From: Planctomycetota bacterium
GTDB taxonomy: Bacteria; Planctomycetota; Planctomycetia; Pirellulales; Thermoguttaceae
Length of the DNA stretch: 36,505 nt
Assembly: GCA_030611515.1 (NCBI GenBank)
Contig: JAUWPQ010000009.1
Location: forward strand, 1-36,505
Direction: 5' to 3'
The position numbers were made by a program, and so were the translations under genes. Of the stretch, positions 30,730 through 36,505 are shown piece after piece (within the stretch, counting starts at the first letter, position 1; every line of letters starts with the position of its first letter). Under the pieces are notes generated by a model, which worked only from the letters and a program-made list of their open reading frames with translations, was not told the DNA's origin and made no database searches.

Positions 30730-31743
30730 TTACTTCGGCCGCTCGGGCGACCAGACCGGACGTTTCATCTTCGGCTTGCGGTCGCGGGCGGCCATCCGCG
30801 GCGCGGGCCGAGGGATACTGACCGGCGGCGGCTCGACGCGCCGGGCCTCGATCGCCGGAATTTGCTGCTCGGTTCGATCCAGTTCGGCAGGCGTCCAGCG
30901 GCTCGAACGGTCGCCCGACAACGCAATCTCGATCGGTATGTCGGCCTGCAACTGCCGGCCGTCCGCCGTTACGTAGCGAGTGAAAAGATGCAGCTTGTTG
31001 TGCTTCGGACGTTCGTCGGGCCAGGCCATCATCAGATGGATCGCCAGGGAAGAGCCCGAGCGACGGAACAACTCGGCGGTTTCGGCCGTCGTGTATTCCC
31101 ACCGGGCAACGCAGACCGCCTTCCCCTCGGCGTCGGTAATGGCCGGATCGAGCACCACCACGCTGATCTCCGCCGGGGCATCGAGCGGGCGGCCCGCGGA
31201 GTCGCGCGGCTCGACGACCGCCATCAACCCTTGATCGCCGTCGGCGTCGCCGCCGCTGATCCCGCCGGTCATCGTGCGATTCAAAGCGATTGTAGTCGTC
31301 TGTCGGCTGTCGCCCGACGGACGGATCGGCGCACCCAATAGCGGAACAATGGCCGAAACACCGACGTTGTCCGTCCGTGCTGAAGTCGCCTCGGCGTCCT
31401 TGTCCAACGCCGGACCGGACGGTCCGCGCAAGTGTTCGGGCACGTCGGGCACCCCGGGAGGCACCAACGAATCGGGCACTCCCTTCGACGGGCGCGAGGG
31501 CAACTCAATCGCCGGCGGAGTCGCTCCGCTCGGCGGCGCGGCCTTCGGCTCCGACGATCTCGGCCGCCAATTATCGCTGCAAGAGTTGGTATCCTCTAAG
31601 TCTTCGATCGCCCACTGCAGACGGTAGATTTCGTCTTCCTTGCGGCGCAGTTCACGCTCCAGGATGGCGATGTTCGGATCGCTCCGACATCCGGCGATTG
31701 CCGGCAGGAGCAGAGCCACGACGGCGAAATGCCACGTTTTCAT
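30730..31743 (-). CDS. Planctomycete lipoprotein of unknown function
   Basis: 337 residues. The N-terminus MKTWHFAVVALLLPAIAGC is a lipoprotein signal with lipobox IAGC (Cys19). A short coiled-coil-like region follows (IAILERELRRKEDEIYRLQWAIEDLE, about 25-50), then a Pro-rich spacer. A beta-rich C-terminal domain holds GLMAVVEPRDSAGRPLDAPAEISVVVLDP and HLFTRYVTADGRQLQADIPIEI. The C-terminus is Pro/Arg-rich. I recall similar lipoproteins only from planctomycetes and know of no function. It is co-oriented with the clp genes but separated by a repeat block. Confidence 0.75.
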   Translation of the reverse strand: MKTWHFAVVALLLPAIAGCRSDPNIAILERELRRKEDEIYRLQWAIEDLEDTNSCSDNWRPRSSEPKAAPPSGATPPAIELPSRPSKGVPDSLVPPGVPDVPEHLRGPSGPALDKDAEATSARTDNVGVSAIVPLLGAPIRPSGDSRQTTTIALNRTMTGGISGGDADGDQGLMAVVEPRDSAGRPLDAPAEISVVVLDPAITDAEGKAVCVARWEYTTAETAELFRRSGSSLAIHLMMAWPDERPKHNKLHLFTRYVTADGRQLQADIPIEIALSGDRSSRWTPAELDRTEQQIPAIEARRVEPPPVSIPRPAPRMAARDRKPKMKRPVWSPERPK

Positions 31744-31826
31744 AAAGACCTCGCGCGTAGCGACAGGGCGCCTCCCCCCGCGGCGCGGTAGTTATTGACT
31801 CTCAGAAAAGTAATGACGCAATTCCA

Positions 31827-31882
31827 GTGGGCGGTGAACCGCCCACCCCTCACGCACTATCCACTATCCACTACTCACTTCT
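31827..31882. repeat. Palindrome plus heptamer array at the clpP (31864) 3' end
   Basis: The palindrome GTGGGCGGT-GA-ACCGCCCAC (31827-31846) is followed by heptamers CACTATC, CACTATC, CACTACT, CACTTCT (31855-31882). The array provides the TAG stop (31864-31866) and the tail KEVSSG of the ClpP. Confidence 0.82.
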
Positions 31883-32472
31883 TTAATCTGCCCCGCGTGT
31901 TCGATTACGTGATCTATCAGTCCGTATTCCAGGGCCTCCTCGGCCGACATGAAGCGGTCGCGGTCGGTGTCTTGTTCGATCTTTTCCAGCGGGTGGCCGG
32001 TGTGCTTGATGAGTATGCGGTTGAGCCGTTCCTTGACCTTGATGAACTCCTTGGCGTGGATAAGGATGTCCTCGGCCGTGCCTTCGGCGCCGGCCAGGGG
32101 CTGATGGATCATGATCCGCGAGTTAGGCAGGGCCTTGCGCTTGCCGGCGGCGCCGGCGGCCAGCAGCACGGCCCCCATCGAGGCGGCCTGGCCGATGCAG
32201 TACGTCGCCACGGGACAATCGACGAACTGCATCGTGTCGTAGATGGCCAGCCCGGAGGCGATGCTCCCGCCGGGCGAGTTGATGTAAAAATGGATGTCCG
32301 ACTTGGAGTCTTCCGACTGAAGAAAGAGCATTTGCGCGACTACCGCGTTGGCCACCTCGTCGTTTATCTGCGAGCCGAGGAAGACGATGCGGTCCTTCAG
32401 CAGGCGGCTGTAGATGTCCATCGCCCGCTCTTCGCGGCCGCTCTTTTCGATGACGTAGGGTATTAGGGGCAT
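31864..32472 (-). CDS. clpP: ATP-dependent Clp protease proteolytic subunit (first paralogue)
   Basis: Serine peptidase subunit that forms the tetradecameric ClpP chamber with ClpX or ClpA/C. From ATG at 32472 the protein is 202 aa: the processing-type N-terminus [45 protein letters not shown], the catalytic serine in [11 protein letters not shown], the catalytic histidine in RIMIHQP, and the aspartate in [20 protein letters not shown]. All three catalytic residues are present. An upstream extension to 32556 is repeat-derived and rejected. The last residues come from a heptamer array. Confidence 0.97.
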   Translation of the reverse strand: MPLIPYVIEKSGREERAMDIYSRLLKDRIVFLGSQINDEVANAVVAQMLFLQSEDSKSDIHFYINSPGGSIASGLAIYDTMQFVDCPVATYCIGQAASMGAVLLAAGAAGKRKALPNSRIMIHQPLAGAEGTAEDILIHAKEFIKVKERLNRILIKHTGHPLEKIEQDTDRDRFMSAEEALEYGLIDHVIEHAGQIKEVSSG

Positions 32473-32488
32473 GGGATTGGTTGTTAGG

Positions 32489-32667
32489 AATGTCGAATGT
32501 CGAAATTCAAATGTCGAAGGAATGTCGAATGCCAAAATCCAAACGTTGAATATCAAAACCCAAATGTCGGAGTCTAAATGTCGAATGTTATGTGCGTTTC
32601 GTCATTCGACATTTGGTTTTCGTCATTCATTCGACATTTGGATTTCGTCATTCGTCATTTGTCTTCC
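32489..32667. repeat. Two facing heptamer arrays filling the clpP-clpP gap
   Basis: The left array (32489-32590) has about 14 units of AATGTCG and variants (AAATTCA, AATGCCA, AAATCCA, AACGTTG, AATATCA, AAACCCA). The right array (32601-32667) has about nine units of GTCATTC, GACATTT, GGTTTTC and GGATTTC, effectively the inverse. The phase is kept except for 4-bp remnants (AAGG at 32517, ATTC at 32629). The second ClpP stop (32655-32657) lies in the unit GTCATTT. Confidence 0.88.
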
Positions 32668-33287
32668 TCTTCTTCCACTTCCGCTTTATGCTTGGTGAGG
32701 ATGTCGTCGACGATGCCGTATTTCTTGGCCTGTTCGGCGGTCATGTAAAAATCTCGGTCGGTGTCCTTTGCAATTTGCTCGATCGGCTGGCCGGTGTGGT
32801 CGGCGATGATCGCGTTGAGCGTTTCGCGGGTTTGGAGGATTTCCTCGGCCTGGATTTCGATGTCGGAAATCTGTCCACCCACCTGGCCGTAGGGCTGGTG
32901 GATCATCACCTTGGCGTGCGGCAGGGCGAACCGTTTGCCTTTGGCGCCGCCGGCCAGCAGCACCGCGCCCCCGCTGGCCGCCAAACCGACGCAGTACGTA
33001 GCCACCGGGCAACTGAGCACCTGCATCGTGTCGTAAATGGCCAGCGTTGCGGTAACGCTGCCGCCGGGCGAATTGATGTAGAAGTGGATGTCCTTGCGGC
33101 GGTTCTCGCTCTGCAAGTACAACAGCTTCATCACCAACTCGTTGGCGTTGCCGTCGTGGATCTCGCCTTGCAGCAGAATGACCCGATTTTCCAACAACAG
33201 ATCGCCGAGCGTCATCTGCCGCTGGCGTTGGTAGTCGCGATAAGATAAGAGCGGGTCGACGACCGCCGGCCGGTATATTTCGCTCAT
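32655..33287 (-). CDS. clpP: ATP-dependent Clp protease proteolytic subunit (second paralogue)
   Basis: 210-residue ClpP. INSPGGSVTATLAIYD, the catalytic serine in GLAASGGAVLL, histidine in KVMIHQP and aspartate in DTDRDFYMTAEQAKKYGIVD are intact. It has the acidic tail EVEEEEDK, whose stop lies in a heptamer repeat. The N-terminus MSEIYRPAVVDPLLSYRDYQRQRQMTLGDLLLENRVI differs from the first paralogue. Two ClpPs next to tig are consistent with a mixed or regulated ClpP1P2 complex; that is inference. Confidence 0.96.
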   Translation of the reverse strand: MSEIYRPAVVDPLLSYRDYQRQRQMTLGDLLLENRVILLQGEIHDGNANELVMKLLYLQSENRRKDIHFYINSPGGSVTATLAIYDTMQVLSCPVATYCVGLAASGGAVLLAGGAKGKRFALPHAKVMIHQPYGQVGGQISDIEIQAEEILQTRETLNAIIADHTGQPIEQIAKDTDRDFYMTAEQAKKYGIVDDILTKHKAEVEEEEDK

Positions 33288-33325
33288 GGATGATCCTTCA
33301 TCGACAGGTGTTGTAGTCCGTTACG

Positions 33326-33370
33326 TAGTGAATGGTGGATAATGGGCCGCCGGGCCGGCGGCCGCTAAAC
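33326..33370. repeat. Degenerate heptamers and GGCCGCCGG palindrome between clpP and tig
   Basis: TAGTGAA, TGGTGGA, TAATGGG (33326-33346) adjoin the palindrome GGGCCGCCGG...CCGGCGGCC, followed by GCTAAAC. The palindrome belongs to the same family as 1318-1336. This is another heptamer-palindrome junction, directly before the tig tail array. Confidence 0.7.
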
Positions 33371-33373
33371 ATT

Positions 33374-34924
33374 TTACTCTCTCGTCCCTCGTCCCTCGCT
33401 CCTGGCTCCCGATCCCTCGGTCTTCGCCTCGGGAACCTCTTCTCCTTCGTCGTACTTCGCCTCTGGGATGTCGGCTTGCTCGCCGCCGCCGGCCGTCTGG
33501 TCAATCGCTTCCTCGTCGGTCTGGCGGAACGAGTAAGGCACTTCATTGAACTTGGCGTGCTCAAGGATGCGTTCGACCACCTTCCGCTCGACTATCTGGT
33601 TTCGCAACACGTCCATCGAGCCGGATTTTTCCAGCCGTGCCCGGACACGCCGCGGCGACTCGTCGCTCTGGTTGGCGATCAGCCGGATTTCGTTCTCGTA
33701 GTCTTGCTCGTCGGCGTCAACTTTCTCTTCTTCGGCGATGCGTTCGAGGATGAAGTGTTCCTTCAGCGCCCGGGCGGTGGAGACCGTGTTGTTCTGACGC
33801 AGGGAGTTCTCGTGGGCGCGGATCTCGTCCTCGCTGAATCCGCTCCGCTGCAATTCCATCACGGCACGCTGCAACTCGCGGCGGCTCTGACGCTGCAACA
33901 GCGCGGGCGGAAGCTCCCAATCGGCGGCCACGGTCAAAGCGGCCGTAATCTGCTCGCGGGCGCGGCGGTGCTGCTCGTATTCCAACTGCCGGCCGAGTTG
34001 GTCGCGGATCGTGTCGCGCAGCTCGGCCTCGTCCTGAAACTCGCCCAACTCCCCGAGCAATTCGGCGTTCAACTCGGGCACTTCGAGCTTCTTGACCTCC
34101 AACACCTTGAAAATGGCCGTTATCTTCTGTCCGCGCAGCGCTACGTTGGGGGCGTCGTTGCTCAGTTCGGCCTCGCCTTCGCGCGTCTCGCCCGCGCGGA
34201 TGCCGTCCATCAACTTGTCGAACCCCTTGATGTTGCCGTCGCGGAAACTAAGCACCGGCCGGATGCGGATCACCTCTTCTTCGGCGCCGGCCAGTTCTTT
34301 GCCGTCGTGCTGGAAGGTCAAGTTCGTGGTGATGTAGTCGCCCGGCGAGGCCGCCCCGTCGTACGGAACCAACCGGCCGCGGCGGGCTAAAATACCTTGC
34401 AACGTATCGTCCACGTCCTTCTCGCTCAACTCGCGGACCGGCTTTTCGATCTTCAAACCCTTCCACTCGGGCAGATCGAACTCCGGCCGGACCTCGATGT
34501 CGAACTCGAAGGTGAACGAACCGTCATCGGGCATCTCGATCGTCTCGAAGTCGAAATCAGGCTCGCTGATCGCGGATAGCTTCTCGTCCTCGTTCACCTG
34601 GGCAAGGCTGTCCATCAGCAACTCGCCTTTGACCTTGTCCGCAATGTCCTTGCGGAAGCGGGACTCGATCAGCTTTCGCGGGGCATGGCCCTGACGAAAT
34701 CCCGGCACGTGCGCCGTGGGCATCAATTCGGTGAACTCCTTGTCGAAGAACCGGTCGATGTCCTCGCGCGGAATCGTCACCGTGACGTGGCGCTCGCAAG
34801 TGCCGCGGTTGTCAACCTTCACCTCCAGCGAAAGTCGTTGGGTCTCCGACTCGGCTTCCGCAACGGCGGTCTCGGTGGGGTTCACGTCGGCTTCGGGGAG
34901 GTCTTTGTTCTCGTTCTCAGGCAT
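33374..34924 (-). CDS. tig: Trigger factor
   Basis: Ribosome-bound chaperone and peptidyl-prolyl isomerase. 516 aa, longer than E. coli (432). The N-terminal domain has the ribosome-binding signature VPGFRQGHAPRKLIESRF (about residues 72-89). The FKBP-like domain (about 185-280) has GDYITTNLTFQHDG and LRGQKITAIFKVLEV. The C-terminal helical chaperone domain extends to about 475. A disordered acidic tail follows, whose last dozen residues (SGARSEGRGTRE) are encoded by a heptamer array. The first 25 residues are also an added Glu/Thr-rich stretch. It heads the tig-clpP-clpP cluster, 43 bp downstream of the tRNA-Gly. Confidence 0.95.
   Translation of the reverse strand: MPENENKDLPEADVNPTETAVAEAESETQRLSLEVKVDNRGTCERHVTVTIPREDIDRFFDKEFTELMPTAHVPGFRQGHAPRKLIESRFRKDIADKVKGELLMDSLAQVNEDEKLSAISEPDFDFETIEMPDDGSFTFEFDIEVRPEFDLPEWKGLKIEKPVRELSEKDVDDTLQGILARRGRLVPYDGAASPGDYITTNLTFQHDGKELAGAEEEVIRIRPVLSFRDGNIKGFDKLMDGIRAGETREGEAELSNDAPNVALRGQKITAIFKVLEVKKLEVPELNAELLGELGEFQDEAELRDTIRDQLGRQLEYEQHRRAREQITAALTVAADWELPPALLQRQSRRELQRAVMELQRSGFSEDEIRAHENSLRQNNTVSTARALKEHFILERIAEEEKVDADEQDYENEIRLIANQSDESPRRVRARLEKSGSMDVLRNQIVERKVVERILEHAKFNEVPYSFRQTDEEAIDQTAGGGEQADIPEAKYDEGEEVPEAKTEGSGARSEGRGTRE
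33377..33418. repeat. Heptamer array GTCCCTC x6 encoding the trigger-factor tail
   Basis: CTCTCTC, GTCCCTC, GTCCCTC, GCTCCTG, GCTCCCG, ATCCCTC. On the minus strand the unit is GAGGGAC, stop-free in all frames, so it is read through until TAA (33374-33376) just after the last unit. Confidence 0.83.
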
Positions 34925-34966
34925 GATCGTGCCGCGGCGTTATGAAGTTTGTTCGTGTGCGCAAGG

Positions 34967-35039
34967 AGCGGGTGATGGGGTTCGAACCCACGACAACGAC
35001 GTTGGCAACGTCGTGCTCTACCAACTGAGCTACACCCGC
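34967..35039 (-). tRNA. tRNA-Gly (anticodon GCC)
   Basis: A 73-nt cloverleaf read on the minus strand. The acceptor stem is GCGGGTG/CACCCGC with discriminator U. The D arm is TAGCTCAGTTGGTAGAGCA. The anticodon stem is CGACG/CGTCG with loop TTGCCAA (anticodon GCC). The T arm is GTGGG-TTCGAAC-CCCAT. CCA is not encoded. It lies upstream of tig on the same strand. Confidence 0.96.
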
Positions 35040-35044
35040 CCACG

Positions 35045-35380
35045 GGGGTGCAACGGTCGTCCATGCCGGCCCCGTGCCGAATCACGAGATTATAGGCGGT
35101 TAGGCACCACTTTCAAGGGCAATTGGAAGATTTGCCGGTAAAAGGGACGGCTTGCACAGTCTGGGATGCCCCGCCGGTGGGCCGTAAGCCGTGTTCCCTC
35201 GCCGGTTTCTTCTCGATAAGACGCTTCATGTCGTAACGAAGGACATAAATCGCTATCTAGCTTCTGTTGCGGAAAGCTGTCGGAATGGGTGGCATGGGTA
35301 AGCGAAGCTTGCCCATGCCACCCACCCTTTCCGCAACAGAAACTACATATTAGTTGCGATGCGGAGTTTTCCAGGCTAAC
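35045..35380. other. Intergenic stretch with one long hairpin
   Basis: No gene is supported here. The only structure is the 80-bp inverted repeat at 35262-35341. The stretch upstream of it looks like unremarkable intergenic or decayed sequence. Confidence 0.45.
35262..35341. repeat. 80-bp inverted-repeat element upstream of the FHA gene
   Basis: Perfect 15-bp ends TTCTGTTGCGGAAAG / CTTTCCGCAACAGAA enclose an inner 12-bp inverted repeat GGGTGGCATGGG / CCCATGCCACCC, with AAGCTT at the tip. It is MITE-like in architecture and similar in plan to 17671-17804. Confidence 0.75.
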
Positions 35381-36184
35381 ATGAGTGGGATGGACGCGAA
35401 ACTGATTGTTATTGGCGGGAAGGCCAGCAAAGGGAGCGTTGCCCTGAAGCTGCCCACGGTTATCGGCCGAGGCCGGGAGGTCGGGCTGACAGTCGCCCAT
35501 CCAATGATTAGCCGGCGGCACTGCGAGTTGTTCGAGGCCGACGGGCTGCTGATGGTCCGCGACTTGGGTTCGCTCAACGGCACGGTGATCGACGGCCGGC
35601 GGATCAAGGAATCGCCATTGCCGCCGGAGGGGGAGTTTGCGGTCGGCCCGCTCACTTTTCGCGCCCAGTATGAATACGAGGGCGACCTGGACGCATTGCC
35701 CGATGCGGTGTTGGCCGACCCGGTCGCCCCGCAACCCGAGCGGCAGGAGTCGTGGTCCGACTCTCCCGAGCCGGAGCCGGTCGGCGAGGCGGTCTCCTTC
35801 GATCCGCTGACGGAAGCGGTCCCTCCGAACGACGAGGCCGAGGTGGAACTCTCTTTTTCCGAAGACCTCCAAGGCGAGCAGCCTGCCGCGCCTTCGCCTC
35901 CCGCGGCGCCCGCGAAACCGGTCGTGCCGAAGAAGAAGACCAAAGGGTATACCTCGATGTTGCAGGGCGCGTTGAAGAAGAAGGGCGGAAAGGCCGCAAA
36001 GCAGTCGGGCAAAGCTCCCGCCGATCGGCCGCCGACCGAAAAAGAACCGGTGGAAGCGTCCGAGGCGAAGAAGCCGGCCGACGCGCCTGAGCCGGAGGGC
36101 AAACCAGCCCCGCCCAAGAAACCGATCGTCGATCCCGCCGACGATGAGTTCGACGTCGATGCCTTTCTCGGCGGGTTGAAGTAA
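35381..36184 (+). CDS. FHA domain protein
   Basis: 267 residues. The N-terminal forkhead-associated domain (about 1-95) binds phosphothreonine peptides: VIGRGREVGLTVAHPMISRRHCELF carries the conserved Gly-Arg and Ser-x-x-His, and DLGSLNGT carries the Asn-Gly. The rest is a disordered Pro/Glu/Ala/Lys-rich region ending in the acidic DDEFDVDAFLGGLK. The start may be 35381 (MSGMDAKL) or 35390 (MDAKL); both lack a strong ribosome site. Such proteins usually read Ser/Thr-kinase signals, which are abundant in planctomycetes. No kinase is in the window. Confidence 0.88.
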   Translation: MSGMDAKLIVIGGKASKGSVALKLPTVIGRGREVGLTVAHPMISRRHCELFEADGLLMVRDLGSLNGTVIDGRRIKESPLPPEGEFAVGPLTFRAQYEYEGDLDALPDAVLADPVAPQPERQESWSDSPEPEPVGEAVSFDPLTEAVPPNDEAEVELSFSEDLQGEQPAAPSPPAAPAKPVVPKKKTKGYTSMLQGALKKKGGKAAKQSGKAPADRPPTEKEPVEASEAKKPADAPEPEGKPAPPKKPIVDPADDEFDVDAFLGGLK

Positions 36185-36206
36185 GTAGGCCGGGTTGCAA
36201 CCCGGC
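36185..36206. repeat. GTAGGCCGGGTT palindrome copy
   Basis: GTAGG followed by GCCGGGTT-GC-AACCCGGC, directly after the FHA stop codon. It matches one arm of the double unit at 14636-14692. Confidence 0.75.
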
Positions 36207-36213
36207 GATCATC

Positions 36214-36304
36214 TTTGGAGTAGCGGTAGCTTGCCACCGCTTTTTCGACGTGTTTTGGTGTTGCCGCATCCTGCGAAAGCAGCGGCAAGCCGCCGCACTC
36301 CAAA
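36214..36304. repeat. Inverted-repeat element before the PEP-CTERM gene end
   Basis: An arm of about 30 bp (36214-36243, TTTGGAGTAGCGGTAGC then TTGCCACCGCTTT) and its imperfect inverse (36276-36304) enclose 32 bp. It fills the gap between the convergent FHA and PEP-CTERM genes and could act as a terminator for both. Confidence 0.65.
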
Positions 36305-36308
36305 AATC

Positions 36309-36505
36309 TTAAACGGAACTCTGGTTGTTGCGTTTCCTTCGCCGCTGCGACGCCAGCAACAGCGCCGCCAGTCCGCTTGCCACCAACGCCGCCGTGGAAG
36401 GTTCCGGAATCGGCATCAGAAGAAACGCATGGTTCTCTCCATCCGCATTTACGCCGCTTCCAACGATCCATCCGAAATCATTTATGGCATTGGCACTTTC
36501 GAGAA
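36309..36505 (-). CDS. PEP-CTERM protein with HAF-type repeat (5' end beyond window)
   Basis: Only the last 65 codons are visible. Reading the minus strand, a repeat-like NDFGWIVGSGVNADGENHAFLL, typical of extracellular HAF repeats, is followed by the sorting signal MPIPEPST. A hydrophobic helix (AALVASGLAALLLA) and a basic tail (SQRRRKRNN) complete the PEP-CTERM domain. The protein is therefore exported and probably handled by an exosortase. The stop is at 36309-36311. Confidence 0.85.
   Translation of the reverse strand, partial: LESANAINDFGWIVGSGVNADGENHAFLLMPIPEPSTAALVASGLAALLLASQRRRKRNNQSSV

Noticed and set aside
32473..32556. N-terminal extension of the first ClpP (start at 32556)
   Set aside because: The extra residues are encoded by AATGTCG heptamers. 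The ClpP-type N-terminus begins at 32472.
32489..32667. Possible CRISPR or spacer-type array between the clpP genes
   Set aside because: The period is 7 bp with no spacer-size unique sequence. It is a simple tandem heptamer array.
35090..36471. Minus-strand frames across the FHA gene
   Set aside because: They are antisense shadows of the FHA domain and its low-complexity tail.

Overview
The window is a 36.5 kb stretch of high-G+C bacterial chromosome, almost certainly from a planctomycete, probably the Pirellulales/Thermoguttaceae side of the phylum. The pointers are a DUF1559 pseudopilin-like protein with an H-X9-DG motif, a Tat-exported Gfo/Idh/MocA oxidoreductase, a lipid-anchored formylglycine-generating-enzyme (SUMF1-like) protein, a secreted DUF11-repeat protein, a TIGR03009-like secreted protein, a PEP-CTERM protein and a tig-clpP-clpP cluster with two complete ClpP paralogues. 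The genus-level guess is inference.

Layout. 1-2409: an ABC-F ATPase (cut by the window edge) and a DUF1559 protein. 2410-6400: an island that by eye is lower in G+C. It holds a polytopic membrane protein, a geranylgeranyl-reductase-like flavoprotein and an Apea-like HEPN protein, and ends in a decayed element with inverted termini. 6398-13358: secreted or exported proteins (Gfo/Idh/MocA, SUMF1-like, ApbE, DUF11), a broken VapBC-type module and a MazG-like pyrophosphohydrolase with a possible 30-residue companion. 13492-17624: a receiver-like regulator, LarC, a small membrane protein, a REP-associated tyrosine transposase (RAYT) inside its own palindromes, and NikR. 17828-24582: dxr-rseP, a small membrane protein, phoU and transketolase. 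24780-29362: a flavodoxin-like reductase, a HicBA toxin-antitoxin pair, BioF and an NfeD/ClpP-class protein. 29587-36505: TIGR03009-like protein, lipoprotein, clpP-clpP-tig, tRNA-Gly(GCC), an FHA protein and the C-terminus of a PEP-CTERM protein.

How genes work together. Trigger factor and two ClpP subunits form a protein folding and degradation cluster. dxr and rseP overlap and are probably co-transcribed. LarC (nickel-pincer cofactor) and NikR (nickel regulator) lie 1.3 kb apart with a RAYT between them. HicBA is a self-regulated pair whose likely operator overlaps the bioF stop codon.

The most unusual feature is the repeat content. Besides REP-like palindromes matching the resident RAYT, many loci carry tandem HEPTANUCLEOTIDE arrays of several unrelated sequences (for example GAGAGGG, GGGACGA, AGTCAGA, TTCTCTC, GTAGTGG, AATGTCG and GAATGAC). 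Most sit exactly at gene 3' ends, where they supply the stop codon or encode the C-terminal tail (LarC, trigger factor, both ClpPs, NfeD protein, SUMF1-like protein, receiver protein). Two are inside open reading frames: near the N-terminus of the DUF1559 protein and in the middle of RseP. Heptamers with a stop in some frame end translation; stop-free heptamers are read through as 7-residue repeats. Several arrays are joined to a roughly 20-bp palindrome. This looks like one family of composite elements that reshapes gene ends, and it is the main candidate here for an undescribed system.
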